Part shown: piece after piece, positions 36,158 through 45,628 of the stretch
How the letters are laid out: each line of letters starts with the position of its first letter
Position numbering within the stretch: the stretch's first letter is position 1
DNA from: Celerinatantimonas yamalensis
Lineage (GTDB): Bacteria; Pseudomonadota; Gammaproteobacteria; Enterobacterales; Celerinatantimonadaceae
Direction: 5' to 3'
DNA length: 64,000 nt
Assembly: GCF_046054155.1 (NCBI RefSeq)
Contig: NZ_JBEQCT010000003.1
Location: 124,001-188,000 of the forward strand
Program-made: the position numbers and the translations under genes
The notes under the pieces: model-generated
Database searches by the model: none
What the model saw: the letters and a program-made list of their open reading frames with translations, nothing else
What the model was told of the DNA's origin: nothing

Positions 36158-37642
36158 TCATTTTTTCTGATTATTGAGCACATCGTTAAATATTTTCGAT
36201 AGTTTTTGGATCCCCGGTTCAATAGCCTCGGGCGCAATGGCATGAAAGCCTAAACGAAAGTAGCACTTAGGCTGATGTGTGCCAATAAAGTAGTTCGAGC
36301 CAGGTTCAATCAAAATACTATTATGGGCAGCGCGCCAAGCTAACAGCTCGGTATTGATCTGTTCTGGGGCTTGTAGCCAGAATGCCGTAGCTTTGGTGTT
36401 TGCATAGCGACATTGCGGTAGATAGCGATCGAGAGCCCCTTTGAGAAGGCTCCAGCGGTAGGCTGAATTTTCTCGATAGTGGCGTAAAAATGTTTCGTAG
36501 TAGCCTTGTGATAAAAAATAAGCCATCTGATATTGAATATACGATGGTGGATGGCGATATGTGATTCTTCGCAGTGAGCGTAACTCGTCAATGAGTTCTG
36601 TTGAAGCCACGATATAACCTAACCGAAGACCCGGCGCGAGTGCTTTAGATAAGCTACTCATGTAAATCACACGACCACAGTTATCATGTGCTTTGAGTGC
36701 TGGGCGTGGCCGCTGTTCAATATTGGTGTCTGAATCAAAGTCATCTTCTAGGATGATTTGATTATGATCAATTGCTTGCTGAAGTAGCGCTTTGCGCCGT
36801 GCATTGCTCATACTCACGCCCGTTGGCGCTTGATGACTAGGCGTCACATAAAAAAAGTCGCAATCTGCCGACGGTTCGTTAAGAATAATTCCTTGTTCAT
36901 CCACCTCATGCGGAATAATCCGCTGCGTACGTAAGCGAAAAGTATTGACTGCCTCTAAATAAACGGGGGACTCAACACCCACGGTTGTTTGCTGATCAAA
37001 TAAAAGTTGCGACACCAGACTTAACGCATTTTGGGTGCCGAGAGTGATTAGTATTTCACTGTCTTGCGCAATAATTCCCCGTTTAGGGAGAACATGATGG
37101 CGTAGCTGTGTTAATAGCGAGGCGGCGTCTTGGTCGACTAAATCATGTACCCAATCATGGGCATGCATATTCCCGGTAATTTTTCGTGCTGCTTCTCGCC
37201 ATTTCTCCATCGGAAACAAATTGGCGTCAGGTTGACCATACAAAAATGGATATTCGAACTTGGCCCAATTGGACGGTTTATGAATGGTTGGGTATTGACT
37301 TGGACTATTTTTGAACAAATTGTCCCAATTAGGTGCATGGGCAATATCTTGGGTGAGTTCTACGGGGGCCTCTTGACTAAGGTAATCGGGGTCATATTGC
37401 GGCGCGATGTAGTACCCGCTACGCGGGCGACTGATCAGATACCCATCATCGCATAAGCTTTCATACACCAAGGATACGGTGTTGCGAGAGATCTTTAATT
37501 GCTCACTCAAAGCGCGGCATGAGGGCAATGACTCATCACGAATGAATCGTCCGGCTAAGATGGATGTGACCAACACCTCGCGCAGTTGTTCTTGTAATCC
37601 GCGGTCTTTGGCAAAACTAATTTGTAAGCAACATTCGATCAT
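36158..37642 (-). CDS. MocR/PdxR-type regulator (GntR HTH fused to aminotransferase fold)
   Basis: A 494-residue PLP-binding regulator. It has an N-terminal winged helix (LREVLVTSILAGRFIRDESLPSCRALSEQLKISRNTVSLVYESLCDDGYLISRPRSGYYI) and a linker. A class I aminotransferase-like domain follows, with SPVYLEAVNTF, LEDDFDSD and the PLP-lysine segment MSSLSKALAPGLRLGYIV. Such proteins control amino-acid or vitamin B6 genes and rarely catalyse transamination. It is divergent from the amino-acid ABC transporter at 37922-40939, its most likely target. Confidence 0.88.
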   Translation of the reverse strand: MIECCLQISFAKDRGLQEQLREVLVTSILAGRFIRDESLPSCRALSEQLKISRNTVSLVYESLCDDGYLISRPRSGYYIAPQYDPDYLSQEAPVELTQDIAHAPNWDNLFKNSPSQYPTIHKPSNWAKFEYPFLYGQPDANLFPMEKWREAARKITGNMHAHDWVHDLVDQDAASLLTQLRHHVLPKRGIIAQDSEILITLGTQNALSLVSQLLFDQQTTVGVESPVYLEAVNTFRLRTQRIIPHEVDEQGIILNEPSADCDFFYVTPSHQAPTGVSMSNARRKALLQQAIDHNQIILEDDFDSDTNIEQRPRPALKAHDNCGRVIYMSSLSKALAPGLRLGYIVASTELIDELRSLRRITYRHPPSYIQYQMAYFLSQGYYETFLRHYRENSAYRWSLLKGALDRYLPQCRYANTKATAFWLQAPEQINTELLAWRAAHNSILIEPGSNYFIGTHQPKCYFRLGFHAIAPEAIEPGIQKLSKIFNDVLNNQKK

Positions 37643-37921
37643 CCATTATCCCTCCGCACTCACTGATGATTAGACTAAGCAACCTTTGTGCCTAATTGCA
37701 CTAGCTGGCTGTTATGTCGATCTAGTCATTTCGATTACCGAGTGTTTGGGGTGTCGTATTAGGAGCGAGCGGTGGCATCTGACTCATATTTTCACTGACG
37801 TTGGCCCTATCTAACATTGGATGAACACGTTATTAGTGAAAAGAGAGCTTATTGCGATGAGCTTAAAAATATCGTGATGAGTGAATTTGATGGACGACAT
37901 ACTACAGTGGAGAGGTAATAA

Positions 37922-38788
37922 ATGGAGCTTAATATTTCACGAATGCTTAAAGGATTAACGGCAGCAACACTGTTAACTATGGGATTGAATAGTTTAAGTC
38001 AGGCCGCTGATCTTCCCGCCATTGAGAAAAGTGGGGTGCTCAAAGTTGTGACAGAAGATAACTATGCACCATTTAATTTTATCACAAATGGTAAACCCGA
38101 TGGCTTTAATAAAGATGTGCTCGTTGAGCTAAAAAAATATACCCATAAATTTAAAATTAAACAAAGTATCTTACCTTGGACTGGATTATTAGCTGCTGTT
38201 TCGTCAGGACAATATGATGTTGCCATTACCGGCGCACTCATTACTGATGATCGTCTGAAGGCATTAAATTTTGTTGCACCGCTTGCCTCAGCACAAGATT
38301 TTTATGTTAAGCGAGCTGGGGATAATCGCATCAAGAGTGTTGCGGATTTAAGTGGTAAAACATTAGGGGTGCAAGCGGGTAGTGCCTTATTAGCACGCCT
38401 TCCAGAGCTTGTAGTCATGCTAGCTAAAACCGGAGGCAAGCTTGGTAAAGTCGTTCAATATCAATCGTATCCTGAAGCGTATGCAGACTTGGCCAACGGT
38501 CGACTGGACTATGTAATCAATGCAGTGATTTCAGTGAACGATGTGGTGAAAAAACATCCAAATATCTTTGCCAAAGGGCAGGCTGTCTCAGGGCACGGAT
38601 TTGTGGCTTGGCCGGTTCCTAAAAGTAGTCCGAAATTACTCGCTTTTCTGGACGGATTCGTCAAACATTTAAAAGACACCGGCAAGCTAAAAGAGCTGCA
38701 ACTTAAGTGGTTTGGCCAAGCGTTTGATAATTTACCTGATCAACCTATTACCAATGTTGAAGAGTTTCATCGACTAGCTGGTATTTAA
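37922..38788 (+). CDS. Amino-acid ABC transporter, periplasmic substrate-binding protein
   Basis: A 288-residue family 3 binding protein with a signal peptide (cleavage after SQA, near residue 28) and the polar amino-acid signature (GVLKVVTEDNYAPFNFITNGKPDGFNKDVLVEL, LLAAVSSGQYDVAITGALITDDRLK, LSGKTLGVQAGSALLARLPE, YADLANGRLDYVINA). Substrate is not readable from motifs. It is the first gene of a complete importer and is divergent from the MocR-type regulator. The GGAGAGG ribosome site is strong. Confidence 0.92.
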   Translation: MELNISRMLKGLTAATLLTMGLNSLSQAADLPAIEKSGVLKVVTEDNYAPFNFITNGKPDGFNKDVLVELKKYTHKFKIKQSILPWTGLLAAVSSGQYDVAITGALITDDRLKALNFVAPLASAQDFYVKRAGDNRIKSVADLSGKTLGVQAGSALLARLPELVVMLAKTGGKLGKVVQYQSYPEAYADLANGRLDYVINAVISVNDVVKKHPNIFAKGQAVSGHGFVAWPVPKSSPKLLAFLDGFVKHLKDTGKLKELQLKWFGQAFDNLPDQPITNVEEFHRLAGI

Positions 38789-38798
38789 ATCATCATGT

Positions 38799-38837
38799 TA
38801 AAGGGCTAGTACAGCGTTCTAGCTAGTCCTTTATTTT
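38799..38837 (+). terminator. Intercistronic hairpin after the binding-protein gene
   Basis: TAAAGGGCTAG pairs with CTAGTCCTTTA across a short loop, followed by TTTT. Hairpins here commonly stabilise the binding-protein mRNA and reduce read-through, so that it is made in excess over the permeases. Confidence 0.6.
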
Positions 38838-38863
38838 GTGTGTGGTTATGTTGGGGGCACTGC

Positions 38864-39505
38864 ATGGATCTGAATGCTTGGATTTTATTATTAGAAGGGG
38901 CTTGGACCACCCTTTGGATCTCCGGGGTGGCGATTATTATTGGTGTCAGTGCAGGGCTTCTTATTGCTCTGATTCGCCAGAAAAAAATCCCCATTATTGA
39001 GCAATTATTAACGCTATACATTAGCTTAGTTCGCTCAACTCCACTGATTACCTTAGTGTTGTTTTTATTTTTATCCCTACCTGCGCTTGGGATCCATTTA
39101 GAAAAACATATTGCGGCGATTTTATCATTAGCGATTAACACAGCAGCGTTTAACGCTGAAATATGGCGTTCAGCGATTAGAAATTTTTCCAAAGACCAAC
39201 ATGAAGCAGCAATGTCGGTGGGGATGACGCATTGGGTTTTCTTTCGACACATTATGCTGCCGCAAATGATTGCGGTGAGTTTACCGCCGCTAGTCAATGA
39301 GATGTCGTTTTTAATTAAAGGCAGCCCTGCGATTGCCATTATTGGTATTGTTGACTTAACCCGAGTAACTAACCGTATCTCGGCGGTGACTTATCAGCCG
39401 CTTTATCCCATTTTAGGCGCAGGATTGATCTACATGATCATTGTAGGTGTATTGGTCAAATTGCAATATGTTGCTGAGAAGAAAGCACATCGACTTGCCA
39501 TGTAG
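38864..39505 (+). CDS. Amino-acid ABC transporter permease 1
   Basis: A 213-residue HisM/HisQ-family inner-membrane permease. ATG 38864 follows GGGGG. The extra 8 codons upstream in frame lack a ribosome site. It has several helices and the EAA-type loop facing the ATPase (NFSKDQHEAAMSVGMTHWVFFRHIMLPQMI). YISLVRSTPLITLVLFLFL is the typical second-helix region. It works with the permease that follows. Confidence 0.92.
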   Translation: MDLNAWILLLEGAWTTLWISGVAIIIGVSAGLLIALIRQKKIPIIEQLLTLYISLVRSTPLITLVLFLFLSLPALGIHLEKHIAAILSLAINTAAFNAEIWRSAIRNFSKDQHEAAMSVGMTHWVFFRHIMLPQMIAVSLPPLVNEMSFLIKGSPAIAIIGIVDLTRVTNRISAVTYQPLYPILGAGLIYMIIVGVLVKLQYVAEKKAHRLAM

Positions 39506-39516
39506 GAGGATAGACT

Positions 39517-40182
39517 ATGCAGCAGTGGTCAGCCATTTGGGGCGCGAGAGACATCTACATCGATGGTTTTTTTACCACGGTTTATTTGTTTGTTACCTCC
39601 TCAATATTAGCTTTTTTATTAGGGTGCGTGTTTTTGTATATTCATGAGGGCGGAAAACACTTAACCAATCGTTTATTGATGAGTTTTGTGAGTGTTATGC
39701 GCACATTGCCATTTTTGATTTTAGCTTATTTGATGTACTACGGTCTCCCTCAAGTAGGGATCCGCTTTGAGGCAGGAACGGCCGGATTATTGGCCTTATG
39801 GATCTACCATGGAGCCTATTTTTTCGAAATTTTTCGGGGACAACGCATTGTCATGCCCAAGGGGCTGATTGAAGCGGCCGTCGCCCATGGTTTTCGCCGG
39901 CATCAAGTTTTTATTCATATTGTATTGCCATACGTCACGATGAGTTCTCTGCCATTATTGGGTAATCAGCTGATTATCTGTCTTAAAGACACCGCCTTTT
40001 TATGCATCATTACGGTGCAAGAGATCACAGCCGCTGCTAACAGTGTGCAGGCAACCTACTTTATTCCGATGAAAGCGTTTGTCGTGGCGATTGCATTGTA
40101 TTGGATCGTTGGGTTGGGATTGGAATTTGGGATCCGCAAAATGCAGTTGTTTAGCCGAAAAAGAGGATTTATGCATGTCTGA
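39517..40182 (+). CDS. Amino-acid ABC transporter permease 2
   Basis: A 221-residue HisM/HisQ-family permease with the helices TVYLFVTSSILAFLLGCVFLY, SVMRTLPFLILAYLMYYGLP and an EAA-like loop (MPKGLIEAAVAHGFRRHQVFIHIVLPYV). It starts at ATG after AGGAGGATAG, 11 bases after permease 1, and overlaps the ATPase start by 8 bases. Confidence 0.92.
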   Translation: MQQWSAIWGARDIYIDGFFTTVYLFVTSSILAFLLGCVFLYIHEGGKHLTNRLLMSFVSVMRTLPFLILAYLMYYGLPQVGIRFEAGTAGLLALWIYHGAYFFEIFRGQRIVMPKGLIEAAVAHGFRRHQVFIHIVLPYVTMSSLPLLGNQLIICLKDTAFLCIITVQEITAAANSVQATYFIPMKAFVVAIALYWIVGLGLEFGIRKMQLFSRKRGFMHV

Positions 40183-40939
40183 TGATGCCGCAATTAGAGT
40201 TGTCAAATTATCCAAGCAGTTTGATGGTGTTGAAGTATTACGAGATATCAATTTAACGGTTGAAAAAGGTGAGGTCGTCAGCATTTTAGGTTCTTCTGGA
40301 TCAGGCAAATCAACCTTGTTGCGCTGCATGAACTGGCTAGAACAACCTGAGCGAGGAAAAATTTTCTTAGGTCATGAACGTATTGGGGTAGATGAGCACA
40401 CGCAACATCCCATGACCAATAAGCAATTGTCGAGGATCCGTGAACGAGTTGGCATGGTGTTTCAAAGCTTTAACTTATGGCCGCACTTGAATGTGCTACA
40501 AAATGTAATTGTGTCACTCGTATACGTAAAAAAAATGGCTAAATCTGACGCTCATCAGCTCGCTTTGCGTCAGCTCGAAAAAGTGGGCATGTTGGATAAA
40601 AAAGATAACTACCCGATCACTTTATCTGGTGGGCAAAAGCAGCGTGTGGCCATCGCTCGCTCCTTAGCGATGAGTCCAGAAGTATTACTTTTTGATGAGC
40701 CAACGTCGGCCCTCGATCCAGAACGAGTCGGTGAAGTTTTAGCGGTGATGAAGCAACTTTCCCTAGAAGGCTACACGATGGTTGTGGTGACCCATGAAAT
40801 GGAATTTGCGAGGATGGTGTCAGATAAAGTGGTGTTTCTAGAGCAAGGCAAGTTGATTGAACAATCAGATCCTGAGTCGTTCTTTAATCATCCCAAATCG
40901 GAACGTGTGCAACAATTTTTGAAAACATTGGGCAGTTAA
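40175..40939 (+). CDS. Amino-acid ABC transporter ATP-binding protein (GlnQ/HisP type)
   Basis: A 254-residue ATPase with Walker A LGSSGSGKST, Q-loop FQSFNLWPHLNVLQN, signature LSGGQKQRVAIARSLAM, Walker B VLLFDEPTSALDPE and H-loop VVTHEMEFARMV. The true start is ATG 40175 inside the end of permease 2. The longer frame upstream overlaps permease coding sequence and is rejected. Confidence 0.95.
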   Translation: MSDDAAIRVVKLSKQFDGVEVLRDINLTVEKGEVVSILGSSGSGKSTLLRCMNWLEQPERGKIFLGHERIGVDEHTQHPMTNKQLSRIRERVGMVFQSFNLWPHLNVLQNVIVSLVYVKKMAKSDAHQLALRQLEKVGMLDKKDNYPITLSGGQKQRVAIARSLAMSPEVLLFDEPTSALDPERVGEVLAVMKQLSLEGYTMVVVTHEMEFARMVSDKVVFLEQGKLIEQSDPESFFNHPKSERVQQFLKTLGS

Positions 40940-40945
40940 GCAATA

Positions 40946-40982
40946 AAATAGTGCCTATTGGGTTTCAATAGGCACTATTTTT
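40946..40982. terminator. Bidirectional rho-independent terminator
   Basis: AAATAGTGCCTATTG and CAATAGGCACTATTT form a 15-base perfect stem with a 5-base loop, flanked by A- and T-rich tails. It lies between the ABC operon (+) and the SDR gene (-). Confidence 0.9.
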
Positions 40983-41005
40983 ACGATTTATTGCGCTTAC
41001 AGGAT

Positions 41006-41767
41006 TTAAGCATCTCGATCAATAGCGAATGCTGACCAGGCTTGGCGAGTCGGCATCACCTCGACCCGGTTGATACAAATATGTGCGGGGAGTGTTGCAA
41101 TATAAAACATCTGCTCGGCAATATCATCCGCGCTAAGTGCCGTTGTGCCTTGGTACAACTTGTCAGAAGCGGCTTGATCGCCTTTGGTGCGCACCAACGT
41201 GAATTCCGTTTCAGCGATGCCTGGCGCAAGATCGGTGACACGAATTCCTGTCCCTAACAAATCACATCGCAAGTTATAACTAAACTGCTTCACAAAAGCT
41301 TTAGATGCACCATAGACATGGCTACCTGGGTAGGGCCACTGGCCCGCGATTGAGCCAACATTAATAATTGATGCCCCTTTATCCGCTTTCAGTAATTGCG
41401 GTAATACGTAATGGGTCACATTGACTAAACCGGTCACATTGGTATCAATCATAGTGTGCCAGTCCTCAAGGGCGACATCTTGAGCAGAAAGTGGGCTTAA
41501 TGCCAGCCCTGCGTTATTGATGAGCGAGTGGATCGGTTGAAATGCTTCAGGAAGCGATTCAATGGCCTTTGCGACGGCTGTCGCATCGCGCACATCCAAT
41601 TGAACGTAATGCACAGGTCCGAACTCACCGAGCTCTTGAGCAAGCTTTTGTAGCCGTTCTAAGCGCCGTCCGGTAATAATGACAGACCAACCAGCTTTGG
41701 CAAATCGATAGGCCGCCGCTTGTCCGAACCCTGATGTTGCCCCTGTGATCAATACCACATTTGTCAT
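41006..41767 (-). CDS. YdfG-like short-chain dehydrogenase
   Basis: A 253-residue classical SDR with cofactor motif TGATSGFGQAAA, Arg-rich GRRLERL (favouring NADP), NNAGLAL, and the catalytic set S (NVGSIAGQWPY), YGASK. The C-terminus (LSADDIAEQMFYIATLPAHICINRVEVMPTRQ) closely follows that of YdfG, an NADP-dependent 3-hydroxy acid dehydrogenase acting on L-allo-threonine and serine. It lies among amino-acid genes, divergent from the aminotransferase. Confidence 0.85.
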   Translation of the reverse strand: MTNVVLITGATSGFGQAAAYRFAKAGWSVIITGRRLERLQKLAQELGEFGPVHYVQLDVRDATAVAKAIESLPEAFQPIHSLINNAGLALSPLSAQDVALEDWHTMIDTNVTGLVNVTHYVLPQLLKADKGASIINVGSIAGQWPYPGSHVYGASKAFVKQFSYNLRCDLLGTGIRVTDLAPGIAETEFTLVRTKGDQAASDKLYQGTTALSADDIAEQMFYIATLPAHICINRVEVMPTRQAWSAFAIDRDA

Positions 41768-42048
41768 GTTGCGACTCCTATTAAGTAAGACTTGAAATTT
41801 GAAAAATATGCTGTGGATAATCGAGAAACTCTATGTAATCAAGTTCTACGGCGGTAGGGCCAGATAATACTGGCGTATAGGACACGTTATCTGACTCATC
41901 GCGCTCTAATGACTGGCTCTATTAGCATCATTAATTTGTTTCTACTCTGGGATCATCTGCCGCGATAGGGCAATGCATTCGATGATGAAGTTCACCTACA
42001 TCGTTATATGTCATCGAGATGAATCATCAGGGGAACAAGGAGAGAATA

Positions 42049-43347
42049 GTGACAAATGACGAAGTCTACCAAATGGATCGTGATCATGTATTTCATTCAT
42101 GGTCGGTTCAGGGGCAGCTCAACCCACTTGTAATTGAAGGTGCCAAGGGATGTAAGCTTTGGGATTATCAAGGCAAAGAATATCTCGATTTTTCCAGTCA
42201 ACTGGTGAATATCAACATTGGTTATCAGCATCCCAAAGTGGTTGCCGCTATTCATCAGCAAGTGGATAAGCTGGCAATGATTGCCCCATCTACAGCTAAT
42301 TTAGCCCGTGGTGAAGCAGCTCAGCGTATATTGGCGCATGCGCCAGATGTGTTCAAAAAAGTATTTTTCACGAATGCGGGTGCTGACGCTAATGAGAATG
42401 CGATGCGCTTAGCGCGTCTTTTTACCGGGCGAACAAAAATTCTTTCAGGTTACCGCTCATACCATGGCAATACGGGCAGCGCAATTGTTGCCACGGGCGA
42501 TCCGCGCCGAATTCCTAACGAATACGCGCAGGGGCATGCCCATTTTTTTCAACCGTATCTGTATCGCAGTGAATTTTTTGCAGACGATGAGTCGCAAGAG
42601 TGTCAGCGTGCGCTAACCCATTTACGTCATCTGATCAGTGCTGAAGGGCCTCAGTCGATTGCGGCTATTTTGTTAGAAACCATTCCTGGAACGGCTGGTA
42701 TTTTGGTGCCACCAGAGGGTTATCTGCAAGGGGTTCGACAGTTATGTGATGAATTTGGCATTGTGCTGATTTTAGATGAAGTGATGGCAGGGTTTGGTCG
42801 TACAGGGAGCTGGTTCGCGTTTGAACAATTTGGCATTGTGCCTGATTTAGTGACTTTTGCTAAAGGTGTGAACTCTGGTTATGTCCCGGCAGGCGGTGTA
42901 TTGATTAGCGAAGCTATCGCTGCATACTTTAATGATCATTATTTCCCTGGTGGGTTGACCTATTCGGGGCATCCCTTAGCCATGGCGGCGATTGTGGCAA
43001 CGCTCGATGCGATGGATGAAGAAAAGGTTGTTGAACATGCAGCTATGATCGGTCGCGAAATTCTAGCGCCGCAGCTTCACCAATTAGCCACTCGTCATGA
43101 GATGATTGGGGATGTTCGTGGCTGTGGTGTTTTCTGGGCTATTGAACTGGTCAGTGATAAGAACCTGCGTACTCCGTTGGCCGATGATCAGATGGCGGCG
43201 ATCAAAGCGGATTTACTCAGTGCTGGCCTATTGCCATTTATAGCTGGAAACCGTATTCACATTGTGCCACCTTGTGTCATTACCCCAGATGAGGTCGAGG
43301 CTGGTTTGAGTATTCTGGATGCGGTACTCACCAAACATGCTCTTTAA
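42049..43347 (+). CDS. Class III PLP-dependent aminotransferase
   Basis: A 432-residue enzyme of the omega-aminotransferase family. It has FFTNAGADANENAMRLAR, YRSYHGNTGSAI, the Walker B-like LILDEVMAGFGRTG and the PLP lysine K272 in TFAKGVNSGYVP. GTG 42049 is chosen because AAGGAGAG ends just before it. ATG 42019 is in frame but precedes that site. The amino donor cannot be deduced. It is next to a YdfG-like SDR and an amino-acid importer. Confidence 0.9.
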   Translation: MTNDEVYQMDRDHVFHSWSVQGQLNPLVIEGAKGCKLWDYQGKEYLDFSSQLVNINIGYQHPKVVAAIHQQVDKLAMIAPSTANLARGEAAQRILAHAPDVFKKVFFTNAGADANENAMRLARLFTGRTKILSGYRSYHGNTGSAIVATGDPRRIPNEYAQGHAHFFQPYLYRSEFFADDESQECQRALTHLRHLISAEGPQSIAAILLETIPGTAGILVPPEGYLQGVRQLCDEFGIVLILDEVMAGFGRTGSWFAFEQFGIVPDLVTFAKGVNSGYVPAGGVLISEAIAAYFNDHYFPGGLTYSGHPLAMAAIVATLDAMDEEKVVEHAAMIGREILAPQLHQLATRHEMIGDVRGCGVFWAIELVSDKNLRTPLADDQMAAIKADLLSAGLLPFIAGNRIHIVPPCVITPDEVEAGLSILDAVLTKHAL

Positions 43348-43382
43348 TCGGTTAAAGTGCTAAGTTGTCGCGTTAAAGTGGT

Positions 43383-43423
43383 CCGTTACACTCACCGCTC
43401 TTTAAGAGCGGGGAGTGTAACGG
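43383..43423. terminator. Long hairpin after the aminotransferase gene
   Basis: CCGTTACACTCACCGCTCTT and AAGAGCGGGGAGTGTAACGG make a 20-base stem with one mismatch and almost no loop, followed by CTTGCATCTTTT. It probably terminates aminotransferase transcription. Confidence 0.7.
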
Positions 43424-43485
43424 CTTGCATCTTTTGTGGATAAACGTAATGATCCAACGTTTAAGACAGTCACAAATGGAAGACA

Positions 43486-44052
43486 ATGGCCACACCAACG
43501 CGGAAAAATCTATTTAAACTCATTGAACAGCGTGTCATCGCAGGCGAACGAAAAGCGGATATTTATGCTCCGTATGCAAAGCTTTCTGAAGCCAAACGTG
43601 TTGCGCGGGTCCTAGCGCAAGTACCCACGCCGCATCGGCGAGCTCAATTTAAGCGATTAAATCAATTACTGATGATGGTGGTAGCGCTGCTTGCTCTAAT
43701 CAAAGCACTTAGCGTGCTTCTTATCGTGCGTAAAGCGGCGATCGCTGATGGCGCGCTATTGATTTTACTTGCCCCCGTACTGAATATCATTTTAATTTGG
43801 GTCATCGGCCAGTTTCGTGGTGTGGGTTATACGTTAACAGTGGTTCTTGGCTTCACTGCTTTATCTCACATCATGCAAGGGTTTACTCAAGGGGCCAATG
43901 GCTACATGCTCAGTATGAATGTGATCAATCTATTTGGTGTGTTGAGCTCAATGGTTTTAGCATTTATTTTGCTGAAAAATTTATTGCCATATACGAGCTT
44001 TTTTCTATCACCCAAAAAGGGCCCATCTGGTGAGCCGATTTTTGAGGATTAA
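43486..44052 (+). CDS. Hypothetical inner-membrane protein
   Basis: I do not recognise this 188-residue protein. The N-terminal third is basic and soluble (RKNLFKLIEQRVIAGERKADIYAPYAKLSEAKRVARVLAQVP). Four hydrophobic helices then run from about residue 58 to 170, followed by a polar tail (LSPKKGPSGEPIFED). It stands alone between a terminator-like hairpin upstream and a 170-base gap downstream. Confidence 0.7.
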   Translation: MATPTRKNLFKLIEQRVIAGERKADIYAPYAKLSEAKRVARVLAQVPTPHRRAQFKRLNQLLMMVVALLALIKALSVLLIVRKAAIADGALLILLAPVLNIILIWVIGQFRGVGYTLTVVLGFTALSHIMQGFTQGANGYMLSMNVINLFGVLSSMVLAFILLKNLLPYTSFFLSPKKGPSGEPIFED

Positions 44053-44223
44053 CTGATACGCTAAGCGCATGCTTAGTGTTAAGCTGGACCCGAGCAAGTA
44101 TCAACGGATCACGATAAGCACTGTCTTTAATTGAGAGGTGTTAAAATTGATTGCAGTGATGCGAAATAGCTTTTAATATCAATAATATTATTGATATTTT
44201 TCTTAACATAAGAGTCTAACGTC

Positions 44224-45189
44224 ATGTTTATCGATAGCACCTCGATTATTACCATCGTCATTGCTCTGCTGGTGGTCGTTACCGCTGCTAAAGCGGTGCG
44301 AATTGTTCCTCAAGCGCAATTGTGTGTGATTGAGCGACTAGGCCGTTTCCATATGGTTTTACACGGCGGACTTCACTTTATTGTCCCTTTTGTTGATCGC
44401 GTCCGGGTGACCTTTACTACCCAAGAGCAATTAATTAATCTGCGACCACAGAGCGTGATCACTAGAGATAACGTGAGTATTACTATTGATGGGCTGGTTT
44501 ATCTTCGCGTGAGTGACGGAGAAAAGGCAGCCTACGAGATCACCGATATACGTGATGCGATAGCCCAACTTGCACAAACAACCTTGCGTTCTGAAATTGG
44601 TAAAATGGAGCTTGATGAAACTCTTTCTAGTCGCGAAGAGATGAATCAAGCATTGCAGATTGCCTTAGATGCTGCATCTGCGGGGTGGGGCGCGAAGGTG
44701 ACCCGTGTTGAAATCAGTGATATTTCGGTACCCGACGATGTGCAATCGGCGATGGAGCTGCAACTACGAGCATCTCGTGAACGGCGAGCGATTGAAACGC
44801 AAGCAGCGGCCAATAAAAATCGCGTGATTGCAGAAGCAGAAGGCGCACGCCAACGTGCATACCTTGAGGCTGAGGCAAAAGAACGAATGGCCGAAGCAGA
44901 TAAAAAAACTCAGATTTTGTTAGCTGAAGCTGAAAGTCAGCAGCGAATCCTTTCCGCTGAAGGACAACGACAGGGGATTGAATTGATTGCTCAGGCGCTA
45001 AAAGAGAATAAGTTTGCTGGTGAATACATCTTGGCACAAGAGCGTATTAAGGCATGGAATGGTATTGCGGCCAGTGATTCGAGTAATAAAATTGTGGTGC
45101 CATATGAAGCGAGTGAGCTTATTGGTAGTTTGTCGGTTCTTTCTAATATTTTAAAAAGTCCTGTGTCGACTGAGTTAAAAAATGACTAG
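44224..45189 (+). CDS. SPFH/stomatin-family membrane protease-associated protein (QmcA-like)
   Basis: The 321-residue protein has an N-terminal membrane helix (about residues 5-24) followed by an SPFH domain (VRIVPQAQLCVIERLGRFHMVLHGGLHFIVPFVDRV, QSVITRDNVSITIDGLVYLRV, AIAQLAQTTLRSEIGKMELDETLSSREEMN). A coiled coil rich in Ala/Glu/Arg (about residues 175-250) completes it. It is paired with an NfeD-like gene, overlapping by 8 bases, exactly as qmcA-ybbJ in E. coli. These proteins organise membrane microdomains or quality control. Confidence 0.9.
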   Translation: MFIDSTSIITIVIALLVVVTAAKAVRIVPQAQLCVIERLGRFHMVLHGGLHFIVPFVDRVRVTFTTQEQLINLRPQSVITRDNVSITIDGLVYLRVSDGEKAAYEITDIRDAIAQLAQTTLRSEIGKMELDETLSSREEMNQALQIALDAASAGWGAKVTRVEISDISVPDDVQSAMELQLRASRERRAIETQAAANKNRVIAEAEGARQRAYLEAEAKERMAEADKKTQILLAEAESQQRILSAEGQRQGIELIAQALKENKFAGEYILAQERIKAWNGIAASDSSNKIVVPYEASELIGSLSVLSNILKSPVSTELKND

Positions 45190-45628
45190 CCTCGGGTGGT
45201 GGTTACTAGTGGTTATCGGTGTATTACTGATGATCTCTGAAGTTCTCATTACAGCTTTTGTTTTTTTGTGGTTTGGAATAGGGTTTGTAGTCGCAGGTAT
45301 AGTGACCTACTTTATTCCATCGCTGAATTGGGGTGTTCAGTTACTCATTGCGGCGTTGGTTGGTTGCATCACCCTTTTTATCGGCCGGCGCTATTGTACG
45401 CAATCTGATAATGCTGAAAAGGTAACGCTTTATACCTTTGATGGTGGAGTGGGCCAGCTTGTGATCCGTGATGACCATGGAACATCCATGGTGAGTGTCT
45501 TGTGCCATGGAACCTATTGGTCTGTCGCCAATCCGCAGGTGATGGTTGAGTTTCCTCAACTGGTCAATGGAAGTTCGGTGCGGGTTAAGCAAGTGATCGA
45601 CAACAAAGTGGAGATTGAACCACTGTAG
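45182..45628 (+). CDS. NfeD-family membrane protein (YbbJ-like)
   Basis: A 148-residue protein with two or three N-terminal helices (LLVVIGVLLMISEVLITAFVFLWFGIGFVVAGIV, LLIAALVGCITLFIG) and a small C-terminal OB-fold-like domain (GQLVIRDDHGTSMVSVLCHGTYWSV, GSSVRVKQVIDNKVEIEPL). It is the partner of the SPFH protein encoded just upstream. Confidence 0.88.
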   Translation: MTSLGWWLLVVIGVLLMISEVLITAFVFLWFGIGFVVAGIVTYFIPSLNWGVQLLIAALVGCITLFIGRRYCTQSDNAEKVTLYTFDGGVGQLVIRDDHGTSMVSVLCHGTYWSVANPQVMVEFPQLVNGSSVRVKQVIDNKVEIEPL